This document shows positions 45,597 through 58,700 of a stretch of DNA of 64,000 nt, in pieces. Under the pieces are notes generated by a model. That model saw only the letters and a list, made by a program, of their open reading frames with translations, ran no database searches and was not told the origin of the DNA. Both the position numbers and the translations under genes were made by a program. Source of the DNA: Ignelater luminosus (lineage: Eukaryota; Arthropoda; Insecta; Coleoptera; Elateridae); contig VTPC01091055.1 of NCBI GenBank assembly GCA_011009095.1, positions 62,001 to 126,000 on the forward strand, written 5' to 3'. Numbering within the stretch: position 1 is the stretch's first letter; each line of letters starts with the position of its first letter.

Positions 45597-46119
45597 TATT
45601 TATTATTAATGATAACGACCTTTTTTAATTATATATTAATTGTTGTTAACGGGTTTATAGGTCTATTTTATAAAAACGAAGTTTATTCCAAGCTTTCGTA
45701 CATATATTTGTACTTCTTCAGGGAATAATTGTAAAAAAAAAGGAAAGATTCTTTTATAATAAATAATTAGTAATACAATGTATATAATATTAAAGCTTCT
45801 AAAAAGTGAAGAAAATTATGGTTTTTTGAAAAANNNNNNNNNNNNNNNNNNNNNNNNNNNNNNNNNNNNNNNNNNNNNNNNNNNNNNNNNNNNNNNNNNN
45901 NNNNNNNNNNNNNNNNNNNNNNNNNNNNNNNNNNNNNNNNNNNNNNNNNNNNNNNNNNNNNNNNNNNNNNNNNNNNNNNNNNNNNNNNNNNNNNNNNNNN
46001 NNNNNNNNNNNNNNNNNNNNNNNNNNNNNNNNNNNNNNNNNNNNNNNNNNNNNNNNNAAAGCTTGGAATAAACTTCGTTTTTATAAAATAGACCTATAAA
46101 CCCGTTAACAACAATTAAT
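45597..46119. mobile_element. Penelope-like inverted pair around an assembly gap
   Basis: The 14-base direct repeat ATAACCTAAAGTAA flanks the insert (45583-45596 and 46120-46133). Inside, about 60 bases at each end are inverted copies: ATTGTTGTTAACGGGTTTAT through AAGCTTT on the left, and the inverse from 46058 on the right. The left part includes TTTATTCCAAGCTTTCG then CTTCTTCAGGG, which I associate with Penelope-like retroelement termini. On the minus strand it shows a hammerhead-like core. The interior is lost in the N run 45834-46057. Confidence 0.5.
45834..46057. other. Assembly gap (N run)
   Basis: 224 unknown bases. Confidence 0.99.
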
Positions 46120-46133
46120 ATAACCTAAAGTAA

Positions 46134-46729
46134 ACGAAGTTTGAGGGGTACTTGACCTATACATATTAAAAACTGCAACTTTATAATGAAAAGTGTCACA
46201 TTGAATGGAAAAATGAATAATAAATAATGATTTTTGACTATTATATTTTTTTATTGTGCTTGCAATCTTTTAAATTCTTTATTTTATAAAACATCACTCT
46301 TGAATATTCTATAAAAAATAATCAATATCAGCCTGTGGTTATAAAAGAAGATTATAATAAATCGATTCCAGGTTCTCATATATACCCATTATACATATTA
46401 TAGCAGTCGTTTTAGATTGCTATGTAAACAGACTATGTTCAATTGATGTACTGCATCCATAAATTTAAAATACCTTTCTAATAAAATTACCAATGCAAGG
46501 TTTTCTGCTTGTTAATAGATAACAGAAGATTTTCTAGATTGACTGTAAAGCTTTGACATTTAAATAAGTTGTTTTTGAATTAAAATATAAAAGATAATTG
46601 GTATTCAGTAGTGTAATTGATTAGGTTGGTTCTACTGTGAGTAAATAATTTTGACAAGTGAAGTGACAACAACGAGTCATCGAAGAGAGTGTAAAAGTGT
46701 GGTGAAAATTTGTAAAAAGTTGTCTAATC
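46134..46729. other. TOM1 upstream region
   Basis: Contains the TOM1 promoter and 5' UTR by position; no specific element recognised. Confidence 0.35.
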
Positions 46730-49700
46730 ATGTCGTTTTTCGGTAACGCACTTGGCGGAAACCCATTCGCAACACCTGTGGGAAGTAGAATAGGTAATAA
46801 TCAAACCGTAAAATAAAAGAAGCAATTAATTGCTGTGTTTCGAAAATCGATTACATTTAAAACGTAGAATTGTCAACCGGTGCCTGACAAATATACACAG
46901 ACACGCATATAAACCTTAATAATTTCAATTAACAGGTATCTTTTAAAAGGCGTGACAAATTTTTACGCAACACTCTATTTAAAACGCTTTTTTCATACAA
47001 TTAGAATCAATTGTAAGGAGAGAGAAAAAATGTGTATTTATTATGTAGGTTGTAAATATCCTTTAATGGATGTTTATTTGAGTAGAAATGAGTCACTTTG
47101 GATATATGCAAATTTATCATGTGGAACTAAAAGTGGAAAAGAATCGTATTGGCTTTCACCTTGCTGTAAAAAAATTGTTATCTTATTAGAAAGTTTATAT
47201 TTCTTGCCTAGAAACCGGTTAAAAACAGAAATCCGAAGGTTTGTAAGGACAAATGTATACGAATTGATAATTAATAATGTTTGAAAATGAATATAAAAAT
47301 AAACATAAAAAATATCTATTATTGTTATGAGGAAATAAATATTATTTTACGGTGCACAATTATAATTCTGATTTTAATTTTGATAAATTTATGCAATCAG
47401 ATCTCTTTGTTAATTCTTTAACAAACTGTAAAAATTATGTTAGTTATGGTTGTTAATTTTTATAATTGCTCTTCAAGTAAACTTTACTGCGTTAAAGAAT
47501 AACGATACAGTACAGTTAATATCAACACAATTTTAATATTTAAATGTTTTGAATTCCAGAACAAGCAACAGATGGAACACTTGCATCAGAAAATTGGGCT
47601 CTTAATATGGAAATATGCGACTTAGTTAATGAAACAGAAGACGGCCCAAAAGATGCCATTAAAGCAATAAGAAAACGTCTAACTCAGAATGCTGGAAAAA
47701 ATTATACGGTTGTTATGTATAGTTTAACTGTACTTGAAACGTGTGTTAAGAATTGTGGAAAAAGGTTTCATATTTTAGCATGCAGCAAGGATTTTGTACA
47801 GGAATTGGTAAGAGTTCATAGTTGTAATTTCTATGTAGATATAAAAGGAGTCATTTTTTTTCCTTATGTAAATATTCAATTAACATTGAATTTTATCTTA
47901 TCACTGTTTACTTGTGATTTTTCAATAGGCTTTATCACTGGTATAGAAATGAGGTTGTTGATCTTTATCTTTTTCAAATAACAGATGAGATTGTAAAAAA
48001 ATGTGATTTTAAATATCAGTCTCTGTGCAGGCCTTTCAATTAATACAATTTTTATTTTAATGCAGAAAATTACATAATATAAAACATAGCAATCGTTAAA
48101 ATTCTAACAGTCTGTTGTAAATCAATTTGAACTTAGAGTAACAAAGAGTAATCAGAGAGAGCATAATGCTAATTTATACACTTAAAACATTGTTCAATAT
48201 TAACACGGGAATAACACAAATGATATTCTGAATCGCTAATAAAATAAATAACACTAGATGTGTATCCTGTCAAAGTGACAGTATTAGTAGTGAAGGTTAG
48301 TTTACTGTCATTATGAATTTATAAAAAAAAATTGAAATGTCAACATCATTCTATTGTTTGTATTCTATTATTATAATTCAAAGTAGGCCATGATGCAACA
48401 ATGTAAATTGAACTTTTCAATAATTTACTAAATCAGATTTTTAGGTTAAGTATCTGTCATCTAAATGTCGGAATGGAAAAGTATTAATTATTAAGTATTA
48501 AAAAAGAATCATTTAAAAATATTCCCAATTGTTATTTTATTCCTAATTACCACCTACATTTGTGATAATTTGAAATTTTAAGGAAAAAAAAACATATTAT
48601 AAAAATTATTTCTGCTGAGTAATTCTAATTAATATTGTGAGGTTATCAACCTGAATCTCTTTTTATACTACAAAAATAAAGGAATGCAAAGTCTGTTCTG
48701 AATTCTATGATTTAAAAACAAACTCTGACAATAAGTTGCTTTTTGGTGACGCATGTATTTGAATTGTCTGGAGGAATATTTTAAATATACAAACAATTTA
48801 AGTGTTAAATATAGGACGTGAGCACTAGAGAAATACGAATTGATGGCAATATGATTTTGAATTAATATTTGGAGTGACGTTCAAAAATAATTTCCAAGAA
48901 GGAATCAAAAGTGCAACCAATACAAACAAACATATTCTAAAAATAACCTCACGTTGTTTGACATTGACAACTAACTTTCTAACCTCACTTTCTTTGAGAG
49001 CTAAATAAATTCAAAACTTTATATTATAAAAAAGAAAATCAAAAAGAAACCAACTAAATTTAACATATTGATACTGATACTGATCAACTATTTTATTTGA
49101 TTCACTATTCTTTCTATTTAAAATTTATGGTTCAATTTAAAAAAATATTCATGCCTACAAATTTATTTGTGCTGGAGTACGTTCAATGTGGGTATTAAAA
49201 TGTGTAAAATTAAATTATTCTGCAACATCTTGAAAAATCCAAAAAATATTTTCTTGAGTATGTGTAAGTAGGGTTAAAACTATTGGTTGTGCATGAAGTT
49301 TGTATATATAACCGTTTTTTTATAACATACTACCAATAGAAAATGAGACTTTTGCAAAAAACTGATTTCTTGTAAGCCTTAACCTTGAATAATTTGCTTA
49401 GCACATAAAATCTTGAAATGAATCTTTTGCATGTTGACCTGTTCTACCATCTAAGCTACCTCTGTGATGTCACTTCTGATAATAATTAATGTAAATAAAA
49501 AATAAAACGTGTACATCTAACATAACCTAAGTAATTCTTAAAGACAACATAAATTTTATATTACGTGACTAATTTTTATTTTATTTTATTCATGTAAAGG
49601 AATTTTACTTCATTATAATTGCAGTTGAGTTTATGCATAAACAGTTGCTCTCATAAATTACCTCTCTCTTCATCCTAGCAGAATTACTACAGTATAGTGG

Positions 49701-52700
49701 TCCGGCTATTGTGGAAAATTCTCCTGATCCATACTATATAAGAGCCAAAATATCCACAGACTCTGGGGCCAAATTGGGTCAATCTGAGTTCCCAAATGTT
49801 CACTTTAAAGCTTTAAAATGAAAACGAAAACAAACGATTCATTTTGCACAGAAGGATTAAAGAAATTTATATTCCAATGTATTGGTAAGGCAGTGGTGGA
49901 GAGATAATTTGATAATTTTTAGTGAAAATATTTAACCAGAACATAAATCCAAATTTATTCAAGTAAAATTTTAGAACATCAACTGTTTGTTCAGTTGTTT
50001 ACTACTAAACTAACTCAGTTGTTTTATGAAATGACCATTTGCATGTCCAAAGTGGAAATTATTCCTTATATGTATGATACAACGTGAAAAACAGTACTCG
50101 CACATCTGATAAGATGGAAAATAATGTTTGTGTTACATTTTTGATGATATCAGTGCGAGAATAAAATTAACAGGTAGGTGGTAATCATTTACCAAGGATT
50201 CAAAAACAAGTAAGGCCTAGGGAAAGAAAGAAAAATTTAGAATTGAAAATTAATATAAATTTCCGTTTCTAAAGTTTATGTTAAGTTAATTTTGAAAATC
50301 GTCAGTAAAAGTAAACGAAATTCTGAATAAAGATGTTTTTTATACGATTTTGTTGTTACATAACCTATATCTATAAGAAGACATTTGTAAATGTCAAATT
50401 CATTATTGTGTGAATACATAACCTAAAAATTAAGTATTATTTCAAATTCAAAAAAAATCCTTTTCACGATTTAAAAAAAAATTTAATGTGCAACTCGTCA
50501 CTAAAGTTCTTTTTTACTTATTACTCACGATATTTGTATTAAAAAAAAGATTTAACTGAATACAGTTGAATTTTTTACCTTGTGTGTAAGTGACAAAATA
50601 GAACTTTACTGACGAGATGCACATTAGGTTTTTTCTGAAATCATGAAATTTATAATATATAAATTTTGAAATAATAATATTCAATTTTTAGGTTATGTAC
50701 TTGACATTTAATAATATGACGTTTACAAACGCATTATAGGTATAGGTTGCGGAGCAACAAAATCATATTAAAAGAAGAATGTCTAATAAGAATTTTGTTT
50801 ACTTTACTGACTATTTCCATGCTTTTAGATTGTAATCCTGAATTTGCCGTACGTCTGTTGAACACTGCAAAAATGAGGTAAACTCAAAACGTTAACAAAA
50901 ACGCAAATAAGTACGCTATAGAAAGAGACTTGTCATAAACTTATGCTTATGTCAGTTATTACATCAGCTATCATACTATCAAAACAACTAGATTTATACC
51001 GATTTATATTCTCTAGGTTCGCATTTTTATTTACCATTCGTGTTACCGTTTCGTTTGCGTCAATTATCAAATTGTGTTAACCCAAATGTAGTTACGGCTT
51101 GAATGGCGCAAATAGGCACTAGCGGTCATTTGAAATTTCGTAGCCTGAAATTCTATTCACAGCTTTAGGTAGTTTTTCATGCTACCAACTGAAACAAGCA
51201 ATATCAAACGATTTGTTTTCATTGGAAGAAACTGGGTGGTAACACTTTGACGCACCTATTGGTGAAAAACACGATCGTCCCGACCTCTATTAGAAATTTT
51301 AAAAAACTAGTTTGAGGGTGATCACACTGCTGCTATAATAGTAAAACATATCATCAGAAGCCATAATAAATGTTATGAATCTTCAGATTTAGGAATTTGT
51401 AGCCAGTTCTGGCAACGCTGTTTGCAGCTGATGGGCTCCCGTTTTCCGTCATTTTGATACATTGTAGGCGAGTTCAATGCATACAGTGATCCGTGTACAT
51501 CGATGTATGTTTAATTCTGGAACGAACCAAGTAGGCGCTACCTGTCATGTGGAATATTATAACCTAAACGTACATAACAAATATAAAGATGCGTACATTT
51601 TTATATATTAGAAAAAAATTTCTGGCGTAAACTGCGAGTCTTTTATTATTACTTTGTATTATAACCTAAAATTCTATTACATACGGCATTATGTTTACTT
51701 TTAAACGAATCGCTCCGAAACGTAGCGGTAATTTGTCACGCCACCAACTTAAATGGAGCGATTCGCTTGAATTGAACGAAACTGATTTGGATCGCCACGT
51801 GTACCGAACGCGCCTATTTTGACGAAGTTTAGCACCATCTTTTGGTTGATGATTTTCTCCTATTGGTATTTTCAATTTTGACGACAGAATTTGTTTTTAT
51901 TTGAACACAACTTAAAGACTGGGTACGTTCAGATTCACTCAGCGAACTTAACGGCTGACTCAGCGATAATTACGCTGACAGTGCTGAGCAGCAGTGCCAT
52001 TGCAGTCACTTAGGCAGAACTCTGTATTGTCAGCAACTCGACCATTGAGGTCTCTAAAGTGCCCTTGAACGCGCCCACTGTATTATGAATATGGCAGCTA
52101 ACTAGAATTGCAACAACTAAAATAAGACTTCCTTCTGTTTGGCGGCGACTGTAGTTACCAATCAAAACAATTTTTATATTGGCATAAGGTAATTTATTTC
52201 GTTTTCTTACAATACATACGAGACACAACTAGAGTACTCAAAATGCCAACACAACCAGTTTGTACATTGTTATGAGATTTGTGACGTTCACCGGAAACTC
52301 TTACCAGTATTATTGGGTTTTTAATAGTAACAGATTAGAAGTAAATGGAGTTTTCAGAAAAATGTCATGGAAGACCTGGAAAGTCAGGGGATACAATTTA
52401 CAATGTAAAATCCGAATGCTGAAGAGGGATCGAGTGGCCAGCCCAATCTATCTTAGAAGTGTTGTTTACATGTACAGATCCCAGAATTTAGAATCTATTT
52501 ATAATAAATTAAAGTTAAACATTGTTTCTGGTTTTTTTAATAAACTAATTTGCTTTTCTGTATGTTTCTTGGTTCATTTTTCTTATCGTATGTAATATGA
52601 CAACCAAGACAGTTTCTAGCTTCCTCCAGATTTTTCATTTGGAAGAAACTTAATAATTTTTTTTCAGATTTGTCCTCTTGTTCTAGTCGTTTAAGAAAAT

Positions 52701-55700
52701 CCACAAATTGTGAACATAAACTGCTGTAAGCATCATTAACTTATCATTAGTAATAACAAGTGATCATTAAAATTTCAGTTTCCAGGAGGCTATGAAAACA
52801 AATCATGTCAGCTTATTTCATGAAATTATCTGTCAAATTGACAGTTTGTGTTAGAAACAATTAGAAATCATCAGTTTATAGTTTGTGTTGTCTAAGCTAT
52901 GTCTTATGGAAAGATTTCAAAGTTTACTGAGAACTGAAAGTTTAATGATTGTTTGGTATAAAAAGGTATCGATTCTTGATTGCTTTTATTCCACTGCTGG
53001 CATTGCCTTTTCAATCGGTATATGGGCTGCAAACACACTCAGTTTCATTGTCAAATTTCTTAGGCTGCCTCGTGTGTATTTCCTCATTTAGGTCTTACCT
53101 TCTTACCATTCCAAATTTTTAATGGCATTTTATTTTCTAAAACTGAACTAACAGAACGATTAAATTAGATACATTCTAAATCTAATCTTGCATTGAACAT
53201 CATGCATCTTACTTTTTTGACCACGGTTTAATTCATTCTACTATACCATTTTGCTCAGGCGTGTATAAATTCGTTTATTGATGTATAATTCCACAATTAT
53301 TGAAATAATCTTTGAACTCTTTACAGAATTTCATAATTATCATCGTCTGTATATAAAATATTTATATTTCGATTTAACTGATTTTCTACCATAACCTTAA
53401 ATTTTTTAAATTTATTAAATACTACTCCATATTTATTTCTGAAAAAATAAACAAATCATCAAAAAATAAAAAGAAACATTTTGCTCCAACAACTGACATT
53501 ATCCATTGGTCCACATAAATCTGCTTGTATTATTTCTAATAAGTTTTCTGCTCTTGTACTCTTGAGAGATGACCTTGTTTGTTTTCCTTTACAACAAGCA
53601 ACACAATTGTTATTACCAACTTCAAACTTGGTTTTCCGTATAATACATTCCACAGCTTGCACCCCTGATGAAGATATCAAACACAAAACTGCAGAAGATA
53701 ATTAATAGACACCTTAGAGCAGTGATTCTCAACCTTTTTTTCGTCACGGCACACTTACAATAAGATAGATTTAAAAGAGTTTTACTAAACTAGTATATGG
53801 CTTTGTTTGGGTTAAATCTAAAACCAGTCCAGAACTGTAATAGTCATGCGCATTGGTTCAGTCAGTCCCCGCTACGAAGGTAGAACCAATTGAACTACTT
53901 GTCTGACGTCGCTTATGTATGGGTATTCGTAGTGGCGGCACATTTCAAAAATCTCGCTGCACACTAAAGTGCCGCGGCACAGTGGTTGAGAATCACTGCC
54001 TTAGAGTAACAAACATATAGGAAACTCCATCTTTGATATCTTATTTTGTTCTTGAAATATTGGAAAAATGAGAAATTTTAAATTTAGCTTTAACACCCTT
54101 ATCTTGGAAATGGTGCGTTTTCAGACAAATGCTTATACTGTGAAGTTCTTTAGTTATTTTGATGAGTGAAATATGCTCTTAGATTTCTCGGCACTATTTC
54201 TTTAACACCCTGTATAACTAAATACTAAAAAAAAAAACTGTAAGAGGTAAGAACTTTTTGATAACAGATCTCTGTACTGTATAGTTTATGTAAGACCTTT
54301 TGGATACACCCTGTATAATAATTATGTGGGGGGGGAAATAGTGTGGCCAAATAAATTTCACGTTTATTATTTTACCACAAAAAGTTTTACATTCCTTGAC
54401 AAATGAATAAAGAAATATCTCATCTGTAGCTTGAAATTTTTACCATCTTGTTTACCTCAGGATATTATCAAAGCAACGATTTTCCTTAAATAATTTTTTT
54501 CCAGCATAATAATTTGTCCTTAATACATTATTACTAAAAAAATCTGATTTCTAATCATTTTAATATTTTTAAAAACATAATTAAAACAATTAGTATGAAA
54601 TTCACAACAAATAACAGCAATAACAACAAATCTTTTGTTACAGGTAAAACTAATTGGGCCAAAGAATGACCCACCGACAGCTGTTCAAGAGAAAGTTTTA
54701 AGTTTGATACAGTCATGGGCTGATGCATTCAAACATCAGCCTGAATTGTCCGGTGTTGTTTCTGTTTATCAGGATTTGCTCAATAAAGGTATTGAATTTC
54801 CAGCAACCGATCTAGACGCAATGGCTCCAATTTTCACACCACAAAGGGTAACTACAGAAATTTGATTTGTTATATTAAAATTTATTAGATTAATAAAATT
54901 TCTAGAGCGTTGATGCAAGCATTCCACCAGCAGCAACCGAACCTCAAACTCAAAATTCGCCTGCTACTAATGTGCCTAGCCCAACCGGTGGAATACTTTC
55001 GACAGAGCAAAGGGCTAAACTGCAGTCAGAATTGGATGTAGTACAATCGAATATGGCTGTGTTTGGTGAGATGTTGAGCGAAATGCAACCTGGTAATGAG
55101 CAACCAGATGAATTGGAATTATTACAAGTAAAGATTTAAAGACAAAATTTAATAAGCAAAAGTTGTAATTTGCAATGTTTAAATTTTAAGGAGTTAAACT
55201 CAGCATGTCGCGGAATGCAGGAACGATTAGTCGAGTTAATTAGCAAGTTATCCAATGATGACCTCACCGCGGAGTTGTTACGAATCAACGATGATCTCAA
55301 TAATTTGTTTTTACGGTACAGTCGATGGGAGAAGAATCGAGAGGCTGGGGGCCAGTCAGCATCGGCTGTGCTTGCAAAAGCCATCGGTCCTAGTCCAAAG
55401 AATGTATCTGACTCACAAGCTGATGATAGTTTGATCGATTTAGGACCACCTGACGTTTCTGATCAGCTAAGTAAATTAAGTATGTAACAAAGATCGTTTA
55501 GTTATTATTTTGAAAAATGAAGGAAGACCTTAAAAGATTACTCGACATTTTAAAATTTGTTTGATCTTGTTACGGTAATTGTCATAACTAGCAATAAAAA
55601 TCCCATTAGTATAATTAGCATAGATTAATAATAATAATAATTTTACAAGGCTATTTTAATTTTAAATACAATTATGTGTGCATGCTTGAGTTTTTTAAAA

Positions 55701-58700
55701 AAAAAGCTAGGTATAAATTTATTGCGCAACTAGCAATGCATGAAAATTAGCACAAAATTGTTTACAAATTGTTTTACATCATGCAAACAAGCAGAACTAA
55801 ATTGTTTGTACAATATATTTTGTGTTCTGTTTAGGTTTATCATCATCATCTGCTTCGGCACAATTGGCTCAACTAGGCACGGTCACTGCTAGGAATGGTC
55901 CACAGGACGATGATGAATTTGGTGTGTTTGCTCAATCACGAAAGACCACCTATGATTCATCTAAAACAAGGTTAATATTATTTTTTTTAATTTTCCTTTA
56001 TAATAATTAAAATAATAGCTTCTCTTTTTGGAAAGAATATGAAAGTATTTAATAATAGTTTTAGGTTAGTTAAATGACTAATGTTTATGTGAACACCTAA
56101 ATAATTGTGTGTTTTTTTGTCACCAGAATAATATTTGTACACTAAAGATAATTTGATGACATTCATTAATTGAGTCTTCAAATATTTTAAAGTTACTATG
56201 ATGTTTTGCAAACACAAACACGTCCAGTATGCTTACAATATATTCATGGAAATAAAACTATAGTTCTTGTAACAAAATTCCTGTTGCATGCCATCATTTG
56301 ATAATGATGTACTCAAAGGTTAATGTTGCCAAACTGCAGAATTACTATGTAATTAATAAAAAAGAAATCGAACAGGCCATGAAATTTAACATTAAGTTGG
56401 TAATGATATGCAACTGCGTTATATATTGACCGATAATGCAGAAAATGAACATGCAAAAACATGCAGGTTATGTTGGTTTATTGCTTTTTATGTAGTTGTA
56501 GTCTGTGTAGTAAGTGCAATTGGACAAGGTTGGTTTTATAATCATCATAGTAATAAATAAAGAAACAAGTCCAGTGTTGCCAATCTGGTGATTTTGTTTC
56601 CAAATCTGGAGATTTTTAATATCTATTTGCGACTTCAGTCAGTGCAACGCCGGCTGTGGAACACTTTAAATAAAAAATCTTCTGTGCATCTAAGACTAAA
56701 ATCCTTGAATGCTTCCCTATGTGGCATCTATTTGAATGATTTTAATTTTTTTTACATTCACCCTTTACCCCTGACAACGTCATCAATCTTTTTCTTAAAC
56801 AGCAACCTCCATTTTTCTTTAAAGATTCTGATTCTTTTAAAAATTCTGCGCACGGCAAACGTACAAATATGTCAGTGGCGTAACTAGGAACGCGATATTG
56901 GGGGAGGGGGCAATTGTATTGTCTCAGAAATGTCGCTTTATTAATAACTTTTGTGTTGTCTAGTTATTAGTCGTTGTAATGGAAACTTGGCTGATCAAAA
57001 GAATACCGATACACAATAATCATCAAAGTAGGTAAATAAACAGTTGAGAATGGACCATGTGTTGTGGATAGGACCACACTTCTTTATATTAAAGGACCCC
57101 ATCAAATAAAGAACAAAAAACGATCTACGTCATCTTATGTAGTTCCACAAGAAAAGCGCTTCTTTGGATAAATTAGTTATGGATGCTCTACAGCTCCATG
57201 ATAATGTCACCAGATGTCTGAGGAATCTGGAAAGAACGCTGGAAATTCCGCTGATCGTACAAAAAGTACGTCCAGAATTTACAAACATGCAGTGTTGCAA
57301 ATCGTACTTAGGGACTTACATATATAGGTTTTTATAATGTCACTAGATGTCCGAGGAATCTGGGAAGACGCTGGAGATTCTGAGGAAAAATGCTGGAAAT
57401 TCTTGGAAAGCTCTGGAAATTTACTTTTAACACTTCAAGACATCAAGCAATTAACAGATTACTAGTTCAGAATTATTATCAGGCTTTTCGAGTCTACGTC
57501 CGGTCGGTCGGGCCATTGGACTTTTTGGATTTTTCAGGTCTACCGGATCTTTCGAGCCCGGCCCCGTTGAACCTATTGGCCTTCTCGACCCTTCGGGCCT
57601 CTTGGGTCTATCAGGCTGTTCGGATCTCTCGGGGCCCGTTGGACTTTTTCGACTTCTCTACCGAACCGTTTGAGTCTCTCGGGTGTGTCGGCTCGTTCGG
57701 GCGTGTGGAATCTTTTGGACTTCACGGTCTTTCGGGTATATTGCGCTGTGTTATAAAATATTATGTCACAGTGAACACTAAGAATAAAGACACTTATACT
57801 CAACAATAAATACACTTCTATTTTCATAAATTATACAGAACAAATTTTTTACATTATAATATTACGACATTTATATTTTCAATAACATCTTATTCATTTA
57901 TTTAGAAAACTAACATGATTTAATAAATATTTCGTTATTATTGCCAACCAGCAACACGCTTTTCGGATCTCTCGGGTCGTTCGAGCCCGTTAGACCTTTT
58001 TGACTTCTCGGCCTTTCGGGCCTCTCGAGTCTATCGGGTCGTTCGGACCTCTCGGGCCCGTCAGATCTTCCGCGTCTGTCGGGCCATTTAGCCTATCGGG
58101 CTTTTGGATTTCTCGGTCATTCGGGCTTTTTTGTACGGCCGTTCGGGTCTGTCGGGTCGATCAAGAAGTTACCAGGTTTTCTTCGAACCGCGTCAGGTAG
58201 AACTCTAGGTCTGTTCTGGACTGGAGAAAAACGTGACACGGCCCGAAGAAGACCCGATAACTTGTTGATATGCCCGAGAGGTTTGAACAACCGAGAAGTC
58301 CGAACGGTCCGACATAGAAACCCGAGAAGCCCAAAAGGCCTGACAGGGCTGAGAGATCTAACCGGCTCCAACAGCTCGACATTTCGGTTTTTTTGTTTTT
58401 CAGTTAAATAACGCATCATATTACAGTGGGTTGGTATCCCATTGCATAAAACGAACTCGTGGGATATTCAGCGTCAGGAATTCTTACTGCACAAATAAAT
58501 ATTGAAAAATCTGGACAAAATAAGCATTAAATAAGTAAAACTGCGTCTACCTCTCGGTATTACTTAAGCGTTAATAATGCATTTCATATCACTTAAACAC
58601 GCCAATTTTCTCCAAGTTAAAATTTCCTTTTAACACTTTCGTTACGTATTTTCCGTACGATAGAGCTCGTTTTTTAAATTATAGCATTCAGATTAGGCTT

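Noticed and set aside
46952..47284. 110-codon frame in TOM1 intron 1
   Set aside because: No recognisable domain and no splice sites linking it to TOM1 exons.
49441..49466. Second tRNA-like A box on the minus strand
   Set aside because: No acceptable B box at the right distance.
52260..52595. 111-codon frame in TOM1 intron 2
   Set aside because: No family pattern; lies beside copia debris read on the opposite strand.
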